45,950 nucleotides of DNA. Origin: Setaria digitata. Its lineage: Eukaryota > Nematoda > Chromadorea > Rhabditida > Setariidae. Below, in pieces: positions 11,274 to 21,688 of the stretch (position 1 is its first letter; every line of letters starts with the position of its first letter). Position numbers and translations under genes: made by a program. Where the stretch lies: positions 1-45,950 of the forward strand of contig RCAB01000483.1 in the NCBI GenBank assembly GCA_003640385.1. The letters run 5' to 3'. Under the pieces are notes generated by a model, which saw only the letters and a list, made by a program, of their open reading frames with translations, searched no databases and had not been told where the DNA came from.

Positions 11274-14200
11274 CTTTATCAGTTCATTACTGTTTTACTT
11301 TTTTTATTTTTTGTTTTTGTTTTTTTTTGGACTATAATTTTAGTACTCTAGAAAATATTTGCAAGAATTTTTTTTGAAATTCGAAAAGAAGGAAAAAAAG
11401 GTCAAAGTTGGTCGAAGTTTTAATGAATGATTGTGATTAAGTAATTAATTTACCAATTCCAAAAAGTTACGTAATACCATCGTGACCCCACAGCCATGGG
11501 TAATATAGTTAGAAATAAACTTAATTACGAGTGTTAATTAGTAATTTTTCTCATTTACTCTTCTAATGCATTTTGCATCTGCATAATAAATGAAATGAAT
11601 TGAATTGTTGAAGAAATTTCATCATTAAAAATCTTAATTTATTAATTAGTTCGGTATAACTCAAATGTAATGGTAATGTTTATAAATAAATTATAATTAA
11701 ATGATTCTATAAAAATTACAATTAAAAATTTCTATAAAGTGAAAAATAAATTTTCAAAATACTGCTAAAAGTCTGCAAAATATTAGAAAGTAAACCGTAG
11801 CCAAAATTAAAAACTTTTAAAAAAGACACTGACTAGTATATGATTTTGTGTAAAGAACTTATGCAAATCAAGTGTTCTGACGTCACCGTACGAGAGTGAG
11901 TTATTTTTGGGGATGAGCCTTTCCAGAATGTTTGACTATTCAGAAACTTTAGGCTATTTTTAGGATGATATAGAATTCCAAAACAATGTCGGAACCAAAT
12001 TTCACATAAAATTAAATTTTATTTTTTCAAGGAAGAAGAAAAAGAAGAAAAAACTAAAATTCTCTTAAATGAAGGTGAAATGCATATTTTATAAAGAATC
12101 AGTTTTTTTTTTTTTAACTTTCTGAAAACTTCAGATAAATTCATTGTTTTGTAATAATGGAGACGAAATGATATAGATAAAATAAAGATCATGCATGAAC
12201 TAATCATATCGAAGGTTTTTTACCAAAACTATTAAAATTTTTTTGTCCTTAAACGAATTTTCTGTAATTATTTTAAAACAAATACGAATTTTTACTAACT
12301 ATAGAAGTATAGAGTTAATAGAAATTTACTAATGCTATCATCAAGTGTTAAATATAAGGACAATTTTCGCTCTTTTTCTTTAATTAAAATTAACAATTCA
12401 TTAATAAAAATACGAACTGCTACAGCTTTGTTGAGATAAGCAAGCAAACAATATCGCAAATGAGCCAACCGCACCGAAGTACCGCACCCAACTGAAATAA
12501 ATATTTTTATCAAAATCAAAAAATGATTACGATTGTACGGAAAAAAAAGAAACCATGGAGGAAAATTTTCAAAAATTAAATTAAAAAAAAAAGAAATTTT
12601 TCTTCTCCATTTCATCATTTAGCTTTACAGGAAATGGAAAACTTCAATACAATTTTAAGGATTGAATAATAGCTTGTGAAATTTGCATAAATATTTAAAT
12701 TTATATCTTCAACAACATTATGAAGAACAATAATTTTTTTTATTTGAAAATCATTCATATAATAATCAAAAAGAAAAATTTTGTCGAAAGCAAAATTATT
12801 TCTTTGATAGCTTCTTATATGCTAATTTGAAATTTTTTGGAAATAAAAACAAAAAGTGGTTTCACAAAAGGAAAAAACGAAATTACAAAAAATGCTTTTT
12901 TTTTTTCAAACGAATGCTTTGAAAAGAGCAAATAAGCAAGAAGATAAATACGAAATACTTTTTAAAATTTATATACGTTTTCTTCAAATTAAATTGCCAG
13001 TCATATGATAGATTAATTAAATTCACAAAAAATAATTTTACGAAAAAAAAAAGCAAAAATTTAAAAAAAAAATTCTTTTATTAAAATACAATGAAAAAAG
13101 CAAATAAGCAAAAGATAAGCAGGAAAGACTTAATTAAATTAATCGTTACATGAACAACAGTAGTAGTAGAGACTGTTGATGCTGCTGTAGTCAGTAGCTT
13201 GGCGGTGGTGAATAGTGAGTGAGTGTTTCACGTAAGAGATAGATTCTTGACGTAATGTTTAGCGTTGCTTTAACGTCAACTTTCGCTCCACTTCTTTCCC
13301 CCATCAACACGTTTTCCACACATCATCCGAAGCTCACTTTAGATTCTACCAAGAAAATCCTCCTGCGCTTCTTCCAACCACCTTCACTGTAATTCATTCA
13401 TTCATCCATCCGGGTGCTTCGTGTGTGGTCCAGTGTGTCTTCATCCTATCTCCACTTATCTGTGTCGTTTTTGTTTGGCCTTTGAACCGTTCCAATTGTT
13501 CTTTCTAATGGTGCTGTTTCGGAATTAGCCATTTCATTTCTCTCGATAGTTTCTTAGATCAAATTTCAAAATCTCCAAATCAATCTGATTGCAGCCTCAG
13601 TTCTGTCTAGAGTCATGTTCTAATCATTTAGACTTAACTGTTGCATTTTCTTCGGTAGCTTATTAGATTAAATTTCAAAATTTCTAAATTAATTTAACTG
13701 TGGTTTGAGTATAGAACCATATTCTAATGATATTATTTTAAAATGTTATTTCATCTTCCCCGTCATTTTTATTTTTCACTTCATTTTTAATCTTATTTCA
13801 TTTTTAGATGAAATTTTAAAATTTCTAAATTTGATTAATTTAACTTTATTAAGTTCAAGAATTGTCCATCCTTTTTTGTACTAAAGCAGTACTTTTAGTA
13901 AGACTTTTTCTTCTCTGTTTTCAAACTGACTAATTAATAAAATGATTGATAGAGGACAGATTGAACTGCCTGAATAATCCTTTGTAGATTTTGGCGTTTT
14001 ATTCGAGAAAAAAATTGACTGAAAATGAAATGTCCAGTAGATCAATTAACGAATTAAATCTGTATGAACGATAGCTTTATCTATTTATTAATTGATTAGA
14101 ACTGCTAAATTTTCATTGCATGAAAATATCAAAGTAAATCACATAAAATATGAAAAACTTTTTATTCTTTTTGCTATGTGAATGAAATAAAAATAAATGC

Positions 14201-14383
14201 TAAGAATGAAATATTAAATGATGAAGAGATAACAGAAGTATAAGAGATAATATGATAACACTGTATCACAATACAAAATTTTTACCACCAATTATCAAGC
14301 AAATATAAGGGAGAAGGAAAGAGATAAAGGAGGAAAAATTTTTGACTCATTTAATAACTTTTTTCTTCTTTTCTCATTTTTTC
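11274..14383. other. Intergenic region between CPEB and Maelstrom
   Basis: This 3.1-kb region lies upstream of the minus-strand CPEB and downstream of Maelstrom, so it should hold the CPEB promoter and the Maelstrom 3' UTR. A possible Maelstrom poly(A) signal on the minus strand (AATAAA, seen as tttatt) is at 14161-14166. From about 13150 to 13500 the sequence is notably less AT-rich than its surroundings and could be a promoter or non-coding 5' exon. One unexplained minus-strand open frame is listed separately. Confidence 0.5.
12295..12507 (-). other. Unassigned minus-strand open frame with a strong splice acceptor
   Basis: Reading the minus strand, the acceptor TTTATTTCAG near 12500 is followed by an open frame that starts GCGTSVRLAHLRYCLLAYLN and stays open for about 65 codons to a stop at 12295. 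The segment before the acceptor is T-rich, as a nematode intron end would be. I recognise no family. No donor or partner exon could be assigned and the frame may be chance. It lies between CPEB and Maelstrom and could be a decayed exon or an unknown 5' exon. Confidence 0.25.
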
Positions 14384-17300
14384 TTAACAAAGTCTCAACG
14401 GATGAGTACCATTAAAAAGTTCCTTTTGAAGTCTTTCCGTAAATGCTAAAATTAAAATTTTGTTTTTTTATATTAAATTTAACAAATTACAGATAAAACT
14501 TCTTTAATAATTCAATAGAGCAACTAATAAAGGATTTTTTTTTAAAAAAAAAGCAAAAAATTAAAAAGATACCTGAATAATTTGTCTGAAAGTCACCTTG
14601 TTCAATATTATCATTATCCATTAGTGGTGTATTTGCATCTAATGAATTTAGCCATTTAGCAACATATTGCATCTTATCCGCTAAAAAAAAATTAATTTTA
14701 TTGAAAAAATTTTTTCAAAAAAAAAAGAGAGAAAGCAAACAAAACAAACAACAACAACAATAACAAAAAAACATAGTGACAACGAGGAATATACGTGAAA
14801 AGTAAACTTACGTGGGAAGAAGGAGCGTGTATGCCAAAAAGAAAGTATGCGTAACAAAAGAACATAAGTGATAAAAAAAACATACGTGTACGTAATCGAA
14901 TTAGACTAAATGGTTCATCATTATTAGAATGATTATCTTTTGAATTACGATCCAGCACAATTTGAAATGGATTGACGCGATTGTAACGTATGGGACGTGC
15001 AATTGGGTTCAAATAACGCTTTGTATCGACAATTTCAAAAACACGTCCGTCATGTGTTCGATAATTACAATTAGCCAAATTTCGAAGGATATCAAGAAAA
15101 TGCTCACTAGAGGAGAAAAATGAATAATTTAACAGAATTTTAAGTTTTCAGTTATTGCCCCATTTACGAATTAAATGAAAAATTGAACGATTTAGCAAGA
15201 CTTGCTTTTAATCTTAATTAGCAGTTAGTGTGAGGAGGAAAAAATTTTGAAATATAATTATTTTAGCTGATAATTTTGCACAGGAAAAGAAAAAACCTAT
15301 CGCATAATCAATGAATCAGTGAATCTGATTTGATAAAATAAATGAATCGTGAATAAATTTATTTGTCTTATCGATGAATTAAATGGAAAATGAAATAATT
15401 TAGCTAAATTCATTTCTAGTTCTGGTGTTATAAATTCTAATTAACTGAATATCATCAAAACTAAAACAGTCGACAGTAACCATGGCTAAATTTAATTATT
15501 AAATAAGTCAGTAAATAATCGTAATTAATTACCATGCAGATTTTCCGACCACCAATGGACATTTACTTGGTGCTGCAGTATGCAAATTGCATGCATAATG
15601 CAAATTACTTGAAATATTTTGTTCCCAACGTGAACTATCATCAACGTCCGTTTCAAAAATGCGACCAATAACGGCAATCATATCTTCCATGCATATTAAA
15701 CGTTCCGTACGAATTGATGCCGTATCTCCTAAGTTTTTTTTTTTTTTTTTTTTTTTTCTGAACTAATTAATTACTTACGGAGTACAAAAGAAAAATTAAA
15801 TGAATGCATTTCAATATTACTCTAAATTTTTTCATTATTTTTACCCATGTTAAGTTCTATATTTAAAATTGTTTCGCAAGGAAAACAAAAAAAAATCTTT
15901 TTTCTTTATTTAACCGAAATATTTACTTTCATAGTTAAAAAATATGCACTTTTTTGAATTACTTTTTAGGGCAATATCACGTTTCTGCTTAATCCAGGCT
16001 AGACTTGCAGCCAAACTTTGATATTGTGATGCAGGCACTAGAATTAGGTTTGACCAACAACCTTTCATTTCACTTGCTATACGTAGACAAGCATGATGAA
16101 CATTTAAATGATTCGGTGTTTGTGACATTTCAGAAAATCCATTTTCTATAAATACAAAATTGAATTTGTATCAATTTTGCATCATATTTTCCTTAAAATA
16201 TTTTCAATAGCATATGTTTCATCATCTTTTAATATATCTTAATGTACAAAAATTCCAAATGAAATACTGGAAGGGAGGAGGAAAGGGGGGAAAATACCAA
16301 TTTTCAAAATTTTTTTCTTCATTTAAAAACTTCACAATAGATTTTACAAATTTTAGAAATTTTAAAGATTTAATTTCTTTTTTTCCAGATTTATTAGAAA
16401 AATGAGCTTTAAATATTTAAGAGTTGCAATAACTGTCGTATATGGATTTTTTTTTTTTTTTGAAAGAATTTGTAAGACAAGAAAAATTTTCCTTTTATTA
16501 GTTTTAAAATTATTTAATGGTTTTTTTTAAAATATATATTTATTAAAAAATGTATTATACCTCTGCTAAAAAATATAACCAAAAACAAAAAAAAAGTTCA
16601 TGCACCTGAAATTCGAGAAAATTGATAAAATTGATGATTTGATGGATAATCATGGCGTATTAAAATGCGCTCATTATCGATAATTCCATCATTGAGACTC
16701 ATCACGTATGTACAAATCTCAGCTGGTGGACAAATTAACTCATCACCGTTACTGTTTGACTCGAAAATGCAATAAGGTCGTACTGTAAGCAGGCCAAACC
16801 TTTTCGCAGTCAGTACTTCTGTCTATAATAATGTTTTCTAACAAAAAATTTTTTTTATTCTGGGAAATTTTTAAAATTTAGGAAATTTTTCGTCTTCTAT
16901 CCTGTTTTCAATCTAAATCTACGAGAAATTTATGGTATTTGCGAATTAAAATATTTTCCCGAAAGTTTTAGTAAAAATATTATTTTGAAACAACAATACA
17001 ACTTAGTATTATGGCTTTTTCGTTGTACGATAGGGTACAGTACACGGTAGTATGCTGATATTTTTGACAATTTTTTTTTTATGCAGCACACATGCAGTGG
17101 GATTTTGCCGAAAAGTATATTCAATGCGATAATACCATAAAGTATACTTAATACTTTACTGTAGGCTATCATATCCTACCAACTAAAAGCGATTTATTTT
17201 AGTAATGTCATATCAAAATTTTATATGCTGTATAACGTAATATGCAATACGAATGTACCTTATAATACAGTACACCATGATCGATAGCATTCATACTGTA

Positions 17301-19280
17301 AAGTTGCATAGCACGATTTGCTATCGTAATGCAAGCTTTGGAAAGTAGCTAGCAATCATAGCATAAAATTTAGAATATTTGCAGGAATTTTCGAACCATA
17401 TTTTCCTTCTCTCGCCAAACCAATTTCTGGTAGATGTTTTGGCGAAGTGATTTACGCTTCGATTCCGTAAGTCTGTAGGAGAATGGTTTCGGCTGTAGCG
17501 ATAGTTCCAATTTGGACAATGGCCGTGTCTTTGATTTATTCATAATTGAAATTGATTGCATTTGGTAAACTTGCTGTTGATACTAAATTGTATTGTTTTC
17601 TTGACTGTGTATTTTAATTAAAATAACATTTAATGACTGATAAGTTCGATATGAGGCGAAATTTTGGGAAATAATATATTGAAAAATTGGAAACACTAAA
17701 TTCGAAATATTCATCTGATAAGGTCTAGATTTTTTGAAAAATAACAAATGGGAGAAATGAAAATGCGGGAATTAGTTTATGTTAGCAAATGAATTTCAAA
17801 CTCAAATTATGATCACAATTGGAAGAATTGGTCAAACATAGAAAAAAAAAAAAAAAACAAAAACAAAAAACGAGTATATATGTAAGAGAAATTGCTAAAA
17901 AACTCGAGAGCAATCTATGAAGTCTTTGATGACTTGTTATCATCAGTAGTCAGTATTTATCAATCATGTTGTAGTGCAAAACTGTCTCACCAGTAAATGA
18001 TAAAGACTCCGATAACTGTTATCATCATTAGCACGAGTTGTGTTTGCTACAACAAAATAATACATCCGTACTTTCTACAAGGCCAATAATCTTTTCCTAT
18101 CCTGCAGCTTAGTTCTTGTTATTTTATCACAGGGAAAAAAAACTCTCTAATTTATTGTTTTTTTTTTATTTCTCTCGTTTTTGTTTTTCTATTTCGTTTC
18201 AACTTTCAACATTTGTTATCGTCGCTAAAGTGATGATAACAATTTTTGAAGCTACTGCTACTGAAAATGCAGTACAACCGGATACAAGCACGAAATGGTG
18301 AAGCACTTGAACGAAATCAGCTAAGATATGATCCCGATCAGAATCGAGATGAAGAAGATGCTATTGATACAGGCGAGAATGGTTTTGTACTACAGTGGCG
18401 AAAAAAACCTGGTATTTTTTTTTTTCTTTTAAAGTAGAGCAAGAGTAGAATTTCTTTTTCCCCATAAAATTAGTAAAATTTTAAAATGGCAATATTAATA
18501 TGAAAATAATTCTGTTCACTAGTTTTGTTGTAAAAATAAAATATGTGAGAGTAGATAGTTTTCATGTGATAAAACTAAACGAATTCAACCAGCCGGAAAA
18601 TTTGATGTTTTAAAACATTATAGTAAGACACAATGACCAAATAGCAATTCCATAGCTTGCTTGTTTGGGGAAGAAAGAAGAAATTTAATTTCTAATGCAA
18701 GTTCGTTTTGGCTCGTTTATAATTTTTCTCAAATATCTTTGACAGGCATAGTAATAGTAAGCATAAAAGTTAATGAAATTCCAGTTTTCACATCTATCAC
18801 TTTAGTTTTATAAAAGCTATGTAAGCTTGAAATTTTTACGTCAATATGTGCAGCAGTTTAAATATTTAGTAAATAACGTGAAATTTCACTTAGTAGCAAG
18901 TCTTTCATGATACTATAGTATTACAGTGGCTGTGTAACGCTAAAATATTTACGTCATGAGGCTTGTACAGTACTTTGAAACATTTAACGGATGACGTGAA
19001 ATCTCACTTATTGGCAATTCGTCATTCTATCAAGATAATCTGTCAATTGTAGCTCATTTTTTCCAATAGAAAAAAAAAAGCTTCTTACCTCATCATGACG
19101 TCGACGACTTTCATTACGCCACCTTTGACGTTCTTCCTCTGTCATCATTTCCCAATCCCGTGTAGCTCGTTCGACCAATTTTTTGGCTGTCAAATGTATA
19201 CCTTTATTTTCCGCTTCATAAAGTGCTCGTCGAGCATCCGCAAAATACATGAAACCATTTGACGAACGCTTTTTTGTCAT
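14384..19280 (-). CDS. MAEL: Maelstrom homologue (HMG box + MAEL domain)
   Basis: Maelstrom proteins act in germline small-RNA silencing in insects and mammals; the MAEL domain has an RNase H-like fold with a zinc site. Eight exons join in frame: 19280-19089, 17582-17421, 16822-16606, 16145-15963, 15728-15533, 15106-14886, 14680-14573 and 14445-14384 (stop 14386-14384), giving 446 aa, close to the 430-460 aa of the animal proteins. Residues ~4-62 are an HMG box (RSSNGFMYFADARRAL, DWEMMTEEERQRW). The MAEL domain follows from ~130. Its Glu-Cys-His-Cys metal set is visible: E153 in CPPAEIC, then C298, H301 and C308 in CNLHTAAPSKC. CMEDMIAVIG (~264) matches the family's 'TVEDLVVGIY' region. The second exon is least certain: it starts and ends in phase 0, uses a weak GTTTGG donor, and can be skipped without a frameshift (392 aa). 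Introns are short except the first, 1.5 kb. Confidence 0.9.
18267..18813 (+). CDS. Hypothetical small protein, antisense in Maelstrom intron 1
   Basis: An exon-like open frame on the plus strand starts at ATG 18267 (MQYNRIQARNGEALERNQLR) and runs to a GT donor after 18411 (TGENGFVLQWRKKP). The composition is rich in Asp, Glu, Arg and Gln, unlike chance frames in this AT-rich DNA, and an in-frame stop lies 30 nt upstream. A possible second exon begins after the acceptor ctttgacag at 18746, continues in frame and stops at 18811-18813, giving a 70-aa product. That exon is short and hydrophobic and may be wrong. No family is recognised. The frame lies wholly inside the first intron of the minus-strand Maelstrom gene, so it would be a nested antisense gene or the 5' exon of a longer one. 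Confidence 0.35.
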
Positions 19281-20700
19281 TAGCTTGACGTTTGCGTAAT
19301 TATTGTAGGAATTTACGTCTGTTGTTGTTCACTACAAGAAGAATTCTCTTAATTACTATTGCTTATATCCTACAAATGGACTATTCGACTTTTATTCTTC
19401 TAGCATTTCTCTTTCTTTTGCCTCTAAATATTCTCTATTAGAAATCATATACTGTGAAAAAAAAAAGCTACTTAAAAAAAGTTACATAAGCTTATCTTTT
19501 TCTTTTCAGTATAGTCATATGAATATTTCTATTTATATCTTGAAACATTGTACGATTAACAAGTAGATGTTTAGCAGTGATATTAAAAAGCTTTTTTTCT
19601 TTTAGATAAATATTTTAATAATTTTAGCGAAAACAATTTCCCCTAGTTGTTATGCAAAATTTCCTGTTATTTTTCATGCAGTTCTGTTACTTTTGATAGG
19701 CGATTCGCTTAATTTCTTTAGGAGAAAAATAAGCACGTAGCATATTTTACTAATTTTTTTCCTTCCTTTATAATTTTAAAATAATTTGTAAATTTACAAA
19801 GTAGTTGTACATTTATGCAATTAGGAAAGAGTCAAACTTTGACATAATTATAATTTATTTCATATATACAATTATTAATTTCGAAATAATAAAAATTTAA
19901 TTGATTTGAGATAATCTTTTATCGTTGTTTGAAATCTAAGCACTACGCCAATTTGGTACATATAGCCATATAAAACTAAAATACCCTAAAGAAATTTCAA
20001 TCTTCTATATCCATAAAATAATTCATTAATTTAAACTTATGTTCTGACCGAATAACGTGCTTGACAAAATTATATTTTCCAAAAAAAAAAAAAGTTTTCT
20101 CTTATACAATATCAAATTTATAGCACCTATATAATTTTACTAACACATCGAATTACTTGTTTATATTTGGATGTGTAGAAACTAGCTTGAAAGCAACCTG
20201 TAAGACAGGTAACAATAAAGTGTAATGAAAGATTTTGCTATCATTCAAACGTTTTTATATCGCATCTATTCACCCCCCTCATCCTTCCCAAAAAAAAAAA
20301 AAAGAAACTTTTGTTTTTCTTTTTATCTACGATAAAATATTGATTGGGATTTTTAAAATTGAAAAAATTTGTACCATTAATAATATGTCCTCATGGCCAA
20401 GAGTGTCAATACATGTACCTGTATATATTAATTATTTATGATATGTGTGTGTTTATGTCTGCCTGTCTATCTTTCTGTGCATATCTACATACCTTCATTA
20501 ATCTATTCCCATTTCCCTAATATTTATAAGCGCCATGAAGTTGTTTGTTTGCCAAAAAAAAAGGGAAAGAAAAGAACCAAAAACAGAATTTTAAGTTAAT
20601 GAATGAGCCAGGCAGGACAGGGCGGAGCTCAACGTTGCGAAATAAAATGGCTTATGTGATGCAAATAGCTCATTTGATAATTGATGATGAAGCTTTGATT
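19281..20700. other. Intergenic region upstream of Maelstrom
   Basis: AT-rich sequence upstream of the Maelstrom start, presumably with its promoter on the minus strand. I see no exon, RNA gene or defined motif. The plus-strand frames at 20235-20441 and 20545-20739 run through homopolymers and the start of a tandem array and are not supported. Confidence 0.5.
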
Positions 20701-21175
20701 GTTTACGTGGATTTTCGCAAATTGTTTGTCCACGTTTGACACGGTTAGATTGTTTGTCCACTTTTGACACGTTTACGTGGGTTTTCGTGAATTGTTTGTC
20801 CACTTTTGACACGGTTTACGTGCTTTTTCGCAAACTGTTTATCCACTTTTGACACGTTTACGTGGATTTTCGTGAATTGTTTGTCCACTTTTGACACGGT
20901 TTACGTGCTTTTTCGCAAATTGTTTATCCACTTTTGACACGGTTTACGTGGATTTTCGTAAAGTGTTTGTTCACTTTTGACATGGTTTACGTGCATTTTC
21001 GTAAGCTACTTGTGCATTTTTGACACGGTTTACGTGCATTTTCGTAAGCTACTTGTGCATTTTTGACACGGTTTACGTGCATTTTTGTAAAGTGATTATG
21101 CACTTTTGATACAGTTTAGGTGCATTTTAGAAAGCTTTCCATGCATTTTTGAGGAAACTAGATGCATTTTTGGCA
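20701..21175. repeat. 43-44-bp tandem repeat array, about ten copies
   Basis: Units begin with tttacgtg at about 20702, 20771, 20815, 20858, 20900, 20942, 20985, 21029, 21073 and 21114. A typical unit is tttacgtg-gattttcgtgaattg-tttgtccacttttgacacgg. Early units alternate between a 'gtggattttcgtgaattgtttgtcc' type and a 'gtgctttttcgcaaattgtttatcc' type, giving a dimeric higher-order pattern. Later units change to 'gtgcattttcgtaagctacttgtgc', two of them nearly identical. The last copies decay. The array lies about 0.5 kb upstream of GID8. Confidence 0.88.
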
Positions 21176-21681
21176 AATTTTAGGGCATTTTTAGGTAGAT
21201 TTTCATAAAGTTTCCATAAAGTGGTGCGGAGCTTTGATTGATAACTTTTTTTATTTAATTATTTAATAGTGTATATGTATTTTGGGCAGACGTTGTCTGC
21301 ATTTTGGCAGGGTAAGGTATAAGAATAATTTTTGTAATTTTCATGAACTTATGTCTAGCTTGTTTGAAATTGTAGCATTTGTTTCGGTAGGAATAACTAC
21401 TTGAATTAACATGTGATACATTATCCTTGTAGTATATAGTTATATTATTTAATAAAATGCCTTACGAACTCTTTTTCTTTTAACGGAAAGTTACTTGATG
21501 TATGGAGAGGTAAAGTACGCAATAGGTTCATTTACTATATTTTTATAGATTAAGTGACCGATGGTGAAAAGTGAGATGAGAACAGAAGTGGAAGAATGTA
21601 GTCAAAAATATTTCGAGATGGAAAGCATTTTGACTTACATATTATTGACGTGTTCTGAAATCTTTTTGTTAGATAATTTTT

Positions 21682-21683
21682 AG
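21682..21683 (+). promoter_or_regulatory. Possible spliced-leader acceptor of GID8
   Basis: The AG of ataatttttag lies five bases before the GID8 ATG. Its position directly in front of the start codon fits a nematode trans-splice site, although the match to the TTTTCAG consensus is only partial. Confidence 0.35.
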
Positions 21684-21688
21684 GTAAA

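Noticed and set aside
11152..11377. Two plus-strand frames opposite the first CPEB exon
   Set aside because: Both are shadows of the minus-strand exon extended into T-rich flanking DNA.
14698..14885. Extension of the Maelstrom frame past RLRT
   Set aside because: The exon ends at a strong GTATGT donor at 14885. The extension is hydrophobic and intron-like, and the next exon joins in frame.
17370..17561. A separate 63-aa gene
   Set aside because: The segment fits better as a phase 0/0 exon of Maelstrom, and its ATG lies inside the open acceptor-proximal frame.
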